The position numbers were made by a program, and so were the translations under genes. Of a stretch of DNA of 17,220 nucleotides, positions 1-9,862 are shown one piece after another. Source of the DNA: JBKPHS01 sp046729975 (GTDB taxonomy: Bacteria > Actinomycetota > Thermoleophilia > Solirubrobacterales > Thermoleophilaceae); the NCBI GenBank assembly GCA_046729975.1, contig JBKPHS010000081.1:1-17220 (forward strand), written 5' to 3'. Within the stretch, counting starts at the first letter, position 1. Every line of letters starts with the position of its first letter. The notes beneath the pieces were generated by a model. It was given only the letters and a program-made list of their open reading frames with translations. It made no database searches and was not told the DNA's origin.

Positions 1-23
1 GGCTTGTGCCGACGCACGAAGCG

Positions 24-53
24 CCGCGGGCGGCGCCGGAGCGCCGCCCGCGG
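24..53 (-). terminator. GC-rich hairpin after the glycoside hydrolase gene
   Basis: A perfect 13-bp inverted repeat (24-36 against 41-53) with a 4-base loop begins about 20 bases past the stop codon of the minus-strand gene ending at 74. Read on the minus strand the loop is TCCG. No T-run follows it, so if it ends transcription it does so as a GC-only hairpin, a form often seen in high-GC actinobacteria. Function is inferred from position and stem strength. Confidence 0.5.
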
Positions 54-73
54 GCGAATCGGACCGAGCTCGG

Positions 74-1525
74 CTAGCTCCTGCCGGGCCTGGCCACGCG
101 GCTCGTGTTGCCGTTCCAGAGGAGGCGCCAGGAGCCGGACCTCCTCGGCACGCTCGTGAAGAAGATCCCGGCGCCGTTCGAGCGCACGGTCTTCACGGTC
201 GTGAAATTGCTTCCCGAGCCGTTCTGGATCGCCACGGACTGGCCTCCCGAGCCGCGGGTCCAGCCGAACACCCTCAGGCTGCCGCCGCGGAGCTTCGCCA
301 CCCAGATGGGGAGCCGGTACGCAGCGAGGCTCGGCTTGTCGGCGCCGTTCGCGAACCGCAGGCCGGTGTTGAACACCTCCGGCGCCGGCTCGTCGATCAG
401 CTCGTACTGCGACATCCCCTTGACGGTGCGCTGCTTGAACGCCACGTAGTCGGCCTGGTTCAGGAACTCGGCCTGCTTCGCCGGGCTCGAGCCAAAGCGC
501 CGGTCAGGCGGGTTCGTCTCGATGCCGTACTCGGTGAAGAAGATGGACTTCGCCGCCGAGCTCGAGATCCCGCGACCGCGCACGCCCTGCGCGAGCACTC
601 CCGGAAGCCGGTCCAGAGAACTCATGACGATGTCGTTACGGCCCGGTGCCCGCTTAAGGGTGGGCCCGCCGGAGCCGCGGTTGTACGGGTGGTGCGTCAC
701 GCCGTTCACCTTGAAGCGCTTGAACCGCGTGCACTTGCGCTTGCGCGCCGCGCTGCCCCGATAGCGCGCCCCCGTCGGGTCGAGGCAGAACAGCTCCCGG
801 TAGAACTGGACCGGCCCGGGGAAGAGGCTGCCCTTGCCGAGCGGAGCGGTCTCGCCCAGGTAGATCTTGCTGCTGGAATGGCCCGAGCCGCGCAGCGCCG
901 CGACCCCCCGGTTCACCATGTCGCGGTAGATCTGTGCCGACACGACGACGCCCCTCGAGATCTGAGGGGTGATCCAGCCCCTCTGGTTCGGCTCGTTCCA
1001 GATCGACCAGCGGCCGACCTTCGGGAGCGTGCCGCTTCCGTCCTCGTCGCTGTAGCTGCCGCTGTAGCGCCTGCCGACCGCCTGTACGAACTTCGCGTAC
1101 TCCGCGACGTTCGGGCGGCAGTTGCGGAACTTCGCCGTCTCGCACGACGAGGCCCACTCAGGGGTGTCTCCCGTCGGCGACATCAGCACGTCCATGCCTC
1201 GCGCCCGCGCGCCGCGGACCAGCGCGTCATACCCATCCCAGTTGCCGGCGGGATAGGCGCGAGGATCGCTGCCGTTGAAGCCGCTCGGCTTGGTGTCCGA
1301 GGAGGACCCGGGCGCGATCTTGTCCCAGAACACGAGCGTGTGGATCGTGTCGACGCCGAGGCTCTGGAGCTGGTCGAGAGAGGCGTCACGCTGGTTCGGA
1401 TCGAGCAGTACGCGGTCGTCCTGGAAGATCGACTCCTGGCGGCTTCCGGCGTTGGCCGCGGGCGCCGCGGCGAGCACCAGCACGAGCGCGGATGCGAGCA
1501 GGGCAAAGCGAGCTGTTCTCGTCAT
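74..1525 (-). CDS. Secreted clan GH-A (TIM-barrel) glycoside hydrolase-like protein
   Basis: A 483-residue exported protein. Residues 1-26 form a Sec signal peptide with a likely cut after Ala-Asn-Ala. The mature part reads as a (beta/alpha)8 glycosidase of clan GH-A. The motif IWNEPN (175-180) puts the probable acid/base at Glu178, and FFTEYG (329-334) puts the probable nucleophile at Glu332. TGDTPEWA (118-125) and HHPYN (278-282) are further barrel-strand signatures. A small beta-rich tail (about 405-475) may be an accessory domain. The closest family I recognise is the group related to GH39/PslG-type enzymes. The substrate cannot be read from the sequence; an extracellular or cell-wall polysaccharide is a guess. 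ATG at 1525 is chosen because the signal peptide starts there. An AAGGGG stretch lies 14 bases upstream. It lies about 110 bases downstream of ispG on the same strand. Confidence 0.75.
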   Translation of the reverse strand: MTRTARFALLASALVLVLAAAPAANAGSRQESIFQDDRVLLDPNQRDASLDQLQSLGVDTIHTLVFWDKIAPGSSSDTKPSGFNGSDPRAYPAGNWDGYDALVRGARARGMDVLMSPTGDTPEWASSCETAKFRNCRPNVAEYAKFVQAVGRRYSGSYSDEDGSGTLPKVGRWSIWNEPNQRGWITPQISRGVVVSAQIYRDMVNRGVAALRGSGHSSSKIYLGETAPLGKGSLFPGPVQFYRELFCLDPTGARYRGSAARKRKCTRFKRFKVNGVTHHPYNRGSGGPTLKRAPGRNDIVMSSLDRLPGVLAQGVRGRGISSSAAKSIFFTEYGIETNPPDRRFGSSPAKQAEFLNQADYVAFKQRTVKGMSQYELIDEPAPEVFNTGLRFANGADKPSLAAYRLPIWVAKLRGGSLRVFGWTRGSGGQSVAIQNGSGSNFTTVKTVRSNGAGIFFTSVPRRSGSWRLLWNGNTSRVARPGRS

Positions 1526-1612
1526 ACGGATGGTCAGGGCCCCTTGAGGTCGGGAACAGGGGTCAGAGGAAGAACGCGAGGCTAGCGAACAAGTTGCGGC
1601 GAGGCGGAAGCC

Positions 1613-1631
1613 CTCCCCGCCGCCAGGGGAG
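1613..1631 (-). terminator. Weak hairpin just after ispG
   Basis: A 6-bp inverted repeat (CTCCCC at 1613-1618, GGGGAG at 1626-1631, 7-base loop) lies four bases past the ispG stop on the minus strand. There is no T-run. This is a weak candidate that may only reflect local GC richness. The remaining 1526-1612 holds no other structure I can support. Confidence 0.2.
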
Positions 1632-1634
1632 CCT

Positions 1635-2903
1635 CTACTGCGTGCGGGTGAAGCGGCGCCCGGCCGTCGGCGAGACGGTCTCGTCGAGGGTCAGCGGCTC
1701 GGTCTTGCCGTTGCCGTCGTCCGCCCTGGCGGCGGCGGCCTCCAGCGCGGCGATCCGCTCCGGCGTGAGCTCGTCGGCGTTCTCCTCCTCGATCCGCTGC
1801 AGCCACTCGGCGCCCTCGGCGGCCTTCCGCTCGTCCACGACGGTGCGGCCTGCGGCCAGCGACTTGTCGATCTCGACGAACAGCTCGTCCACCAGACGTT
1901 CCTGGGGCACCTTCCGCAGCGGCTTGCCGTGGGCGAAGATCAGACCCTCGTTCTTGGCACCCGTGATGCCGAAGTCGGCGTGCGAGGCCTCGCCGATCCC
2001 GTTCACCGCGCAGCCGAGCACCGCGACCTCGACGGGCTCCTCGTAGCCCTCGAGACGGCGCTCGATGTCCGCCACCACCGTGTCCATGTCGAACTGGAGC
2101 CGCCCGCAGGTGGGGCAGGCGATCAGGACGGGGCCGCGCTCGCGCAGCTTGAGCGCCTTGAGGATCTCCCAGGCGACCTTGACCTCCTCCTCGGCGTGAA
2201 ACGTCGAGAGCGAGATGCGGATCGTGTCGCCGATACCGTCCGCAAGCAGCGTGCCGAGCCCTACCGCCGACTTGAGCGACCCCGACCACTTCGTGCCGGC
2301 CTCCGTGATGCCGAGGTGGAGCGGGTAGTCGATCCGCTCGGACAGCAGGCGGTTAGACGCAATCGTGTTCGGCACGCTCGTGGACTTGATCGAGACCTTG
2401 AAGTTCTCGAAGTCGAGTCCCTCCATCAGCTCCACGAACTCGGCGGCGGCGGTCACGAGGGCCTCCACCGAGTTCTCGCGCTCGAGCGCGTGCAGGTGCT
2501 TTGGCAGGGAGCCCGAATTGACCCCGATCCGCATCGGCACCTTCGCGGCCTTCGCCTTCTCGACCACCTGCGCCACCTTGTCGGGCCCGCCGATGTTCCC
2601 CGGGTTGAGGCGGATGCAGTGCGCGCCCGCGTCGATTGCCTTGAGCGCCAGCGTGTAGTTGAAGTGGATGTCGGCGATCACCGGGATCGGTGACTCCTTC
2701 ACGAGCCGCCTCAGCGCCTCGACGTCCTGCTCGCGCGGGACCGCGACCCGAACGAGGTCCCCGCCCGCGTCCGCGATCGCCCGCACCTGGCGCAGCGTCG
2801 CGTCGTAGTCCGCCGTCTCGGTCTTCGTCATCGACTGCACGGCTACCGGGGCTCCGCCGCCGATCGGCACGCCACCGACCCAGATCTGCCTGCGTGAGGC
2901 CAT
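1635..2903 (-). CDS. ispG: 4-hydroxy-3-methylbut-2-en-1-yl diphosphate synthase (IspG/GcpE)
   Basis: IspG is the penultimate MEP-pathway enzyme. It reductively opens methylerythritol cyclodiphosphate to HMBPP with a [4Fe-4S] cluster. The N-terminal barrel carries VQSMTKTET (22-30), ADIHFNY (77-83) and RLNPGNIGG (98-106). The C-terminal part holds the cluster cysteines in CPTCGR (Cys263, Cys266) and GCAVNGIGE (Cys298), with the catalytic Glu305 in the same motif. All key residues are present. At 422 residues it is longer than usual (E. coli about 372). The extra length is a charged, Glu/Ala-rich tail after about residue 355. The start at 2903 has no clear Shine-Dalgarno sequence. It stands alone here, divergent from the PHP gene and separated from dxr by five genes, although the two serve the same pathway. 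Confidence 0.97.
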   Translation of the reverse strand: MASRRQIWVGGVPIGGGAPVAVQSMTKTETADYDATLRQVRAIADAGGDLVRVAVPREQDVEALRRLVKESPIPVIADIHFNYTLALKAIDAGAHCIRLNPGNIGGPDKVAQVVEKAKAAKVPMRIGVNSGSLPKHLHALERENSVEALVTAAAEFVELMEGLDFENFKVSIKSTSVPNTIASNRLLSERIDYPLHLGITEAGTKWSGSLKSAVGLGTLLADGIGDTIRISLSTFHAEEEVKVAWEILKALKLRERGPVLIACPTCGRLQFDMDTVVADIERRLEGYEEPVEVAVLGCAVNGIGEASHADFGITGAKNEGLIFAHGKPLRKVPQERLVDELFVEIDKSLAAGRTVVDERKAAEGAEWLQRIEEENADELTPERIAALEAAAARADDGNGKTEPLTLDETVSPTAGRRFTRTQ

Positions 2904-2949
2904 GCGCGACAGGGTATCGAGGGACCGGGATTAGACCGGCGGGGGCTGT

Positions 2950-2963
2950 GGGTATCGATACCC
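2950..2963. promoter_or_regulatory. 14-bp perfect palindrome between ispG and the PHP gene
   Basis: GGGTATCGATACCC is a perfect palindrome in the 70-base divergent gap between ispG (start 2903) and the PHP metallohydrolase (start 2974). The half-site GGGTATCGA occurs again at 2912-2920, 38 bases away and close to the ispG start. The arrangement of one full and one partial site between divergent genes suggests an operator. No regulator gene is in the window, so this is inference. Confidence 0.4.
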
Positions 2964-2973
2964 GCGCAGGGGC

Positions 2974-4290
2974 ATGCTCGACAGCAAGCGAATCAGCCGT
3001 CGCCGGCTCCTCCAAGCCGGCGCGGGGAGCGCCGCCGTGCTGCTCGCCGGCCCGCGACTCGCCGCGGCGGCGCAGGGCATTCCGCGCGGCAGCTGGCTCG
3101 CGGGCGACCTTCACTGCCACACCGTGCTGAGCCACGATGTCTGGGGCGGCCCGGGCGACGACAACACGAGCCCCGAGGAGGCCTATACGCTCGGCTTCAC
3201 GGCCGCTGAGCAGATCAGGAACGCGGAGCAGCGCGCGCTCGACTTCCTCGCGCTCAGCGACCACAACCGGCTCGACGCGCTGCGGCTCCCGGAGTACGCC
3301 TCCTCACGCGTGACCCTGCTCCCGGGCTACGAGCACTCGCTGGCGGGCGGTCATGCGGGAGTCTTCGCACCCTCGGTGGACGGCCTGCCCGACGTCGTCC
3401 GGGACGGGGATGGCTCGACCGCCTTCGCGGACGATGCGGCCCTCGCGCGCTTCCTCGACGCGGTCCACGCACGCGGCGGAATCGCCGTGCTCAACCATCC
3501 CTTCTACGGCAACGAGGAGCAGGGCGAGGCGCTGGCGTGGGGATATGGCCTCGAGGTATCGGCTCTGTTCGACGCGGTCGAGGTGTGGAACATCGGCTGG
3601 CCGGCCCGGCACGACGTGCTGCCCTTCGCGGACTCCGACAACTACGTCTCCCTGCCCTGGTGGGAGCGCGAGATCGTGTCGCGCCAGCACGTTCCGGCGG
3701 TCGGTGGCAGCGACAGCCACTGGCGCGCCACGAGCGAGCTGAACGGCCCCGGCCAGCCCACGACCTGGGTGTACGCGCGCGGCCGGTCGGCGTCGGCCGT
3801 TCTCGAGGGCATCCGCGCCGGACGCACCTTCGTCGCCGCCGAGCCGCCAGGGCTGGCCGGCCCGCGGCTCCTGCTCTCGGCGCGGGAGGGCTGGAGCGGC
3901 GGCAGCGGCGCCGCCATCCCGGGCGGGAGCGTCGGCTCCGAGGGCCCGCTCGCCGTCTCGGTCCGGGTCGAGAACGGGGAGGGCAGCCGGCTGCGACTCG
4001 TCTCGACCGGCATGGTGGTGGGCGAGGAGACGGTCGCCTCGCCCAGCTCCGAGCACGGGTTCGACGTCGTGCTGCCGCGTGCCGGCTGGCTGCGCGCCGA
4101 GCTCTACCTGGACTCCGGCTACTGGATGACGGCGCTCACGAGCCCGATCTACGCCGCCGCGCCGGCGCCACGGTCGCAGCGCGCCGCCCCCACGATCGGC
4201 GATCCGCCCACCTACGGGCACCCCACCGAGCACACGGACGCAGTCTCGTCGGTCATCGCGCTGAAACAGCGCGCGGGCTGTACCTGCTGA
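2974..4290 (+). CDS. Tat-exported PHP-domain metallohydrolase (CehA/McbA type)
   Basis: A 438-residue exported phosphoesterase-like protein of the PHP superfamily. The N-terminus has a twin-arginine signal: SRRRLLQ at residues 8-14, a hydrophobic Ala-rich stretch, and a likely cut near AAAAQG (about 30-35). PHP metal-binding motifs follow in order: GDLHCHT (44-50; His47, His49), LSDHN (94-98; Asp96, His97), GYEHS with Glu120/His121, LNHPF (173-177; His175), EVWN (203-206) and GGSDSH (244-249; Asp247, His249). This layout matches CehA/McbA-type hydrolases, which cleave ester or carbamate bonds or act as phosphodiesterases; the substrate here is unknown. Tat export suggests it folds with metal in the cytoplasm before secretion. 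About 130 C-terminal residues form a beta-rich extension. ATG 2974 has AGGGG only one base upstream, unusually close, but no other in-frame start precedes the Tat motif. Confidence 0.8.
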   Translation: MLDSKRISRRRLLQAGAGSAAVLLAGPRLAAAAQGIPRGSWLAGDLHCHTVLSHDVWGGPGDDNTSPEEAYTLGFTAAEQIRNAEQRALDFLALSDHNRLDALRLPEYASSRVTLLPGYEHSLAGGHAGVFAPSVDGLPDVVRDGDGSTAFADDAALARFLDAVHARGGIAVLNHPFYGNEEQGEALAWGYGLEVSALFDAVEVWNIGWPARHDVLPFADSDNYVSLPWWEREIVSRQHVPAVGGSDSHWRATSELNGPGQPTTWVYARGRSASAVLEGIRAGRTFVAAEPPGLAGPRLLLSAREGWSGGSGAAIPGGSVGSEGPLAVSVRVENGEGSRLRLVSTGMVVGEETVASPSSEHGFDVVLPRAGWLRAELYLDSGYWMTALTSPIYAAAPAPRSQRAAPTIGDPPTYGHPTEHTDAVSSVIALKQRAGCTC

Positions 4291-4299
4291 TCCGCTGAA

Positions 4300-5211
4300 C
4301 TACGAGGCGCCGAGCGGTCCGGCCAGCAGGCGCGGCGCGAGCGAGTCGGCCTCGATCGCGGCCGGCTCGGTCGACTCGACGAACCGCTGAAGCAGCCGCG
4401 CGAAGCGGAGCGGCTGGTCGAGCTGCGGGAAGTGCCCGGAGTCGTCGAAGATCTCGATGCGGCTGCCGGGCATGCCCTCGTGGGCGATCTCGGCGTGGCT
4501 GACCGGTATCACCGGATCTCGCGCACCCCACACGATCAGGCTCGGCAGCTCGGTGGCGAGATACAGGCGGTCGGTGGCGTCGACGCGCTGGCCGGAGGGA
4601 TCGATTACCGCACGCAGCGTGTGCAGAAAGGCGGCGCGGGCGCCCTCGTCGGAGAGCGAGCCGTAGCCGCGGGCAATCTCCGCGAGGTCGGGCCCCGCCC
4701 GCAATCCGACGCGCTGGAGCGCACCTGCCACGGCCGCCCCGGCATCGCGGAGCGACCGGTGGGCCAGCAGCGGGAGCACGTACTCGGCCCCCGGCAGGGT
4801 CGCGGCGCGCAGCAGCGGGTGAACCTCCCGCCCGAGCCCGCCGCTCGACACGAGCACCAGCCGCTCGGAACGCTCCGGGAACTGGTAGGCGAACTGCATC
4901 GCGATCCCGCCGCCGAGCGAGTGGCCGACCACGGTGGCCGAGCGGTGGCCGAGCGCGAGCATCATGTCGCGGACACCCGCCGCGTACGCGCCAAGCGAGT
5001 AGTCGCCGCGCGGCTTCGCGGAGCGCCCGTGCCCGAGCAGGTCCGGCGCGAGCACCGTGAAGCGCTCGGCCAGCAGCTCCATGGCCGGCTGCCACTGCTC
5101 GGAGCTGCCCGTGACTCCGTGGACGAGCAGGATCAGCGGCCCGCTGCCGGCGCTGCGGTAGCTGACCTCATGCCCGTGCAGCTCGAGCGTCTCGTGGCTG
5201 ATCGAAGTCAT
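4300..5211 (-). CDS. Alpha/beta-fold hydrolase with a serine nucleophile
   Basis: A 303-residue cytoplasmic alpha/beta hydrolase with a complete triad. The nucleophile is Ser98 in the elbow GHSLGG, the acid is probably Asp232 in WGARDPVIP, and the histidine is His260 in DSGHFPQ. The oxyanion-hole motif LVHGVTGS lies at 29-36, and DLLGHGRS at 57-64 is typical of the family. A cap region spans about 125-215. The order and spacing resemble MhpC/BphD-like C-C bond hydrolases and simple esterases. The serine nucleophile argues against a dehalogenase or epoxide hydrolase, which use Asp. The substrate is unknown. It converges on the PHP gene with nine bases between the stops and lies 50 bases below the secreted six-cysteine protein on the same strand. 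An inverted repeat lies just before the start. Confidence 0.85.
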   Translation of the reverse strand: MTSISHETLELHGHEVSYRSAGSGPLILLVHGVTGSSEQWQPAMELLAERFTVLAPDLLGHGRSAKPRGDYSLGAYAAGVRDMMLALGHRSATVVGHSLGGGIAMQFAYQFPERSERLVLVSSGGLGREVHPLLRAATLPGAEYVLPLLAHRSLRDAGAAVAGALQRVGLRAGPDLAEIARGYGSLSDEGARAAFLHTLRAVIDPSGQRVDATDRLYLATELPSLIVWGARDPVIPVSHAEIAHEGMPGSRIEIFDDSGHFPQLDQPLRFARLLQRFVESTEPAAIEADSLAPRLLAGPLGAS

Positions 5212-5226
5212 CCGACTCGATCAGTG

Positions 5227-5244
5227 TTACACGGATCGATGTAA
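5227..5244. promoter_or_regulatory. Inverted repeat before the alpha/beta hydrolase
   Basis: TTACACGGATCGATGTAA has 5-bp inverted arms (TTACA at 5227-5231, TGTAA at 5240-5244) around eight bases. It sits 16 bases upstream of the hydrolase start, in a locally AT-richer spot of a very GC-rich window. Its length and symmetry suit a TetR- or GntR-type operator. The regulator is unknown and the role is inferred from position. Confidence 0.35.
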
Positions 5245-5261
5245 AGCTAAACCCGGCGGCG

Positions 5262-5717
5262 TCAGTCCTGGTTGCACCCGAAGTGCTGGCGCTCGGTGCG
5301 GGTGAAGCCCGCCGGCCGGGACCCGGTGAAGGTCACGACGATCCGGGTGAACTGCCGCCTGGTCGCCGTGCAGAGCTTCGGTGTCATCAGCTTGATGCTG
5401 GCCGGGTAGCTCTGGAAGGTGCCGGCGGCGCAGTTCGGATTGCAGTCGTTCACTCTCGCCGTGCCCTTGCCGCTGGCGCTGCTCGTCGTCCAGGAGCTCC
5501 AGGTGATGCTGCGGATCACGAAGCCCGAGTCGGCGCACGCGAGCGTGATCTGCTTCGGCTTGAAGCTCGGCGTCTTGCAGTTGCCCGGGAACAGCACCCG
5601 GCCGGTCTGCGAGGTACCGGCCGTGGGGTCGCCGCTTGCCGGCCCGGCGCCGGCGGCAACGCCCACGATCAACGCACTGCAAGCCAGTCCCGCTGCGATC
5701 GTCCGCTTCCGAGTCAT
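5262..5717 (-). CDS. Small secreted protein with six cysteines, function unknown
   Basis: A 151-residue exported protein. Residues 1-29 form a Sec signal peptide (positive MTRKR start, hydrophobic core, likely cut near ASG-DP). The mature part has exactly six cysteines (47, 61, 92, 96, 116, 148), enough for three disulfides. They include the pair DCNPNC (91-96). The motif LACADSGF (59-66), the WSSW patch (73-76) and NDCNPNCAAGTFQSYP (90-105) match my recollection of uncharacterised secreted proteins found widely in actinobacteria; no function is assigned to them. The start is well supported by a GGAGGA site five bases before ATG at 5717. It lies 64 bases below the acyl-CoA synthetase and may be in the same transcript or have its own promoter in that gap. 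Confidence 0.75.
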   Translation of the reverse strand: MTRKRTIAAGLACSALIVGVAAGAGPASGDPTAGTSQTGRVLFPGNCKTPSFKPKQITLACADSGFVIRSITWSSWTTSSASGKGTARVNDCNPNCAAGTFQSYPASIKLMTPKLCTATRRQFTRIVVTFTGSRPAGFTRTERQHFGCNQD

Positions 5718-5781
5718 GGATCCTCCCCCTGTTTTTGGAGTCCGCGTCGTGGCGCGCTCGGGGCGATCCTAAACTCGCCGG

Positions 5782-7596
<1,815 letters not shown>

Positions 7597-7630
7597 CTCG
7601 CTCCCTCCTCCAGAAAGCTCGTCGAGGGGA

Positions 7631-8707
7631 CTATCGCACCTTGAAGCCCTCTCCGGAAAGCCGGTTGATGTCGTTCGTGAAGCCGATCACGAACAGTCCG
7701 ATCACAAGCAGGAAGCCGAGCACGCTCGCTCGCTCCATCACGCTGAGAGGCACGGGCTTGCGACGGACCTTCTCGACGATCGCCCAGAAGATATGGCCGC
7801 CATCGAGCGGGAGGAAGGGAAAGAGGTTCACGATGGCAAGCGAAAGCGAGATGATCGCGAGGATCCCCACCACGTCGGCCGGGTCGGTGATGATCGTCTG
7901 GCGGGTGACCTCGTAGGAGCCGACCACGCCCGAGATCTCCTTTCGCTTCTCGGTATCGAATATGCGCGCCGGCAGGCTCACGGTCGCCTTCGCGATGAAC
8001 CAGAACTGGTCGACAGAGACGTCCAGCGCCTCGCCGCCCGGCAGCGGGTCCCGTGGCCCCGGCGCATAGGCGAATCCGAGCCTTGTGCGCTCGAGCTGCG
8101 CGTCGTAGATGGGCCTCACCTTGACGGTCAGCGTCCTGCCGTCGCGCTCGACGAGGAGCGTCGCCGGCGTCGACGCCCTGCAGCCGGCCACCGGCTTGCC
8201 GGGGCACTTGTGCCGCTGGATCTGCCTCGACAGCTCCTGCGGCGTCCCCCGCTTGCCGTCCACGGCGAGCAGCTTGTCGTCTGGCTTGAGGACGCTCGCC
8301 GCCGGGTAGCCCTTCTCGATCGCCCCGACCCGGCCCGACGCCTCCTGTGGCCCGATCTGCCAGAAGAAGCCGAAGAGGAGCACGAAAGCGATCAGAAGGT
8401 TCACGAGCGGCCCCGCCGCGATCACGACCACCCGCTTCCAGACCGGCTGCGAGTAGTAGGCCCGGGTGCGGACCTCGTCGGGGAGGTCCTCGTCCGGGTT
8501 CATGCCGCTGATCTTCACGTAGCCGCCGAGCGGCAGGGCGCCGATCGCGTACTCGGTCTCGCCGACCTGCTTCCTCGCGATCAGCGGCGGGAAGAAGAGC
8601 GAGAAGCGCTCCACGCGCATGCCCACGGCCTTGGCCGCCGTGAAGTGGCCGAGCTCGTGGAGGATGATCAGGAGCGCGAAGCCCGCGAACGCGAGCAGCC
8701 AGCTCAA
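7631..8707 (-). CDS. rseP: Site-2 intramembrane zinc metalloprotease (RseP, M50)
   Basis: A 358-residue membrane protease that cuts transmembrane segments of anti-sigma factors and other substrates. The first helix carries the zinc motif HELGH (17-21). Transmembrane segments follow near 95-118 and 275-298, and the third zinc ligand lies in LPLDGG (299-304, Asp302). A last helix spans about 328-344. A PDZ domain lies between them (about 125-200) with GYPAASVLKPDDKLLAVDG (133-151). All catalytic residues are present and the length fits the family. The start is TTG at 8707: it overlaps the dxr stop as TTGA, no in-frame ATG or GTG is available nearby, and GGGAG lies about seven bases upstream. 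That overlap implies translational coupling with dxr. Confidence 0.95.
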   Translation of the reverse strand: MSWLLAFAGFALLIILHELGHFTAAKAVGMRVERFSLFFPPLIARKQVGETEYAIGALPLGGYVKISGMNPDEDLPDEVRTRAYYSQPVWKRVVVIAAGPLVNLLIAFVLLFGFFWQIGPQEASGRVGAIEKGYPAASVLKPDDKLLAVDGKRGTPQELSRQIQRHKCPGKPVAGCRASTPATLLVERDGRTLTVKVRPIYDAQLERTRLGFAYAPGPRDPLPGGEALDVSVDQFWFIAKATVSLPARIFDTEKRKEISGVVGSYEVTRQTIITDPADVVGILAIISLSLAIVNLFPFLPLDGGHIFWAIVEKVRRKPVPLSVMERASVLGFLLVIGLFVIGFTNDINRLSGEGFKVR

Positions 8708-9855
8708 GCGCGCACTCCCTCCACGAGCTCGCGCGCGCGGACCCGCGCGTCCGCGTCAGCCTCGTAGAGGTCGGAGAAGTGGCGCACGGGCCGCGCCGGC
8801 ACCTCCTCGAGGGCGCGCTCGATCACCTCTGCGATGGCGGTGAACCGGAGCCGCCCGCCGAGGAAGGCGTGCACGGCCACCTCGTTCGCGGCGTTCAGCA
8901 CGCACGGCGCTGTGCCGCCCGCGGCCGCGGCCTCGCGGGCGAGCCGCAGGCAGGCGAAGGTCTCGGCGTCCGGTTCCTCGAAGGTGAGCCGCCCGACCGC
9001 CGCCAGGTCGAGCGTCTCGACCGGCACGTCGGCGCGCTCGGGGTAGTGGAGCGCGTAAGAGATCGGCACTCGCATGTCCGGGTGGCCGAGATGGGCCAGA
9101 GTGGCGCCGTCGTTCAGGTGCACGAGCGCGTGCACTATCGACTGCGGGTGCACGACCACGTCGATGCGGTCGTAGGAGACGCCGAACAGGTGGTGGGCCT
9201 CTATCAGCTCTAGGCCCTTGTTCATGAGCGTTGCGGAGTCGATCGTGATCTTGCCGCCCATGTCCCAGGTCGGGTGGGCGAGCGCCTCCTCGGGAGTGAC
9301 CGATGCGAGCTCCTGTGGGCCCCGCCCGCGAAATGGGCCACCCGACGCGGTGAGGACGAGGCGATCGATCGTGCCGGGGCGCTCGGAGGCGATCAGCTGG
9401 TGGAGCGCCGAGTGCTCGGAGTCGACGGGAATCACCTGCGCGCTGGTGGCCTGCGCCAGGGCCATGACGAGGTCGCCGCCCACGACGAGGCTCTCCTTGT
9501 TCGCAAGCGCGAGGTCGATTCCCTCCCCGAGTGCCGCCACCGTCGGCCCGAGGCCCGCCGACCCCACCAGGGCGTTCAGCACGAGGTCGCACTCGGTCTC
9601 GGTGATAAGCCCGACGAGGCCCTCGGGGCCGGCGAGCACCTCTCCCCCGGTCCACGACTCCGCCGCGCGCGCGGCGGCGCTCTCGTCGGCGAGCGCGATG
9701 CGCCCCACCCCGAGCCGGCCGGCCTGCTCGACGAGCGGCTCGAAGCTGCGGCCGGCCGCCAGGCCGACGACCTCGAGCTCCTCGCTGCCCTCGATCACCT
9801 CGAGCGCCTGCGTGCCGATCGAGCCAGTGGAGCCGACGATGACGATCCTGCGCAT
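8704..9855 (-). CDS. dxr: 1-deoxy-D-xylulose 5-phosphate reductoisomerase
   Basis: Dxr rearranges and reduces DXP to 2-C-methylerythritol 4-phosphate with NADPH, the committed MEP-pathway step. The protein has 383 residues, normal length. The NADPH fold starts with GSTGSIG (8-14). LANKESLV (117-124) and the metal-binding PVDSEHSA (143-150; Asp145, Glu147) are present. The flexible-loop motif ASGGPFR (170-176), NKGLELIEAHHLF (212-224, with metal ligand Glu216) and HPQSIVHA (236-243) are also intact. Its start faces the lanthipeptide cyclase gene across a 27-base divergent gap. In many genomes dxr directly follows cdsA on the same strand. Here 5.5 kb of opposite-strand genes lie between them, so dxr probably needs its own promoter. 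No good Shine-Dalgarno precedes the ATG. Confidence 0.98.
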   Translation of the reverse strand: MRRIVIVGSTGSIGTQALEVIEGSEELEVVGLAAGRSFEPLVEQAGRLGVGRIALADESAAARAAESWTGGEVLAGPEGLVGLITETECDLVLNALVGSAGLGPTVAALGEGIDLALANKESLVVGGDLVMALAQATSAQVIPVDSEHSALHQLIASERPGTIDRLVLTASGGPFRGRGPQELASVTPEEALAHPTWDMGGKITIDSATLMNKGLELIEAHHLFGVSYDRIDVVVHPQSIVHALVHLNDGATLAHLGHPDMRVPISYALHYPERADVPVETLDLAAVGRLTFEEPDAETFACLRLAREAAAAGGTAPCVLNAANEVAVHAFLGGRLRFTAIAEVIERALEEVPARPVRHFSDLYEADADARVRARELVEGVRA

Positions 9856-9862
9856 CGACCCA

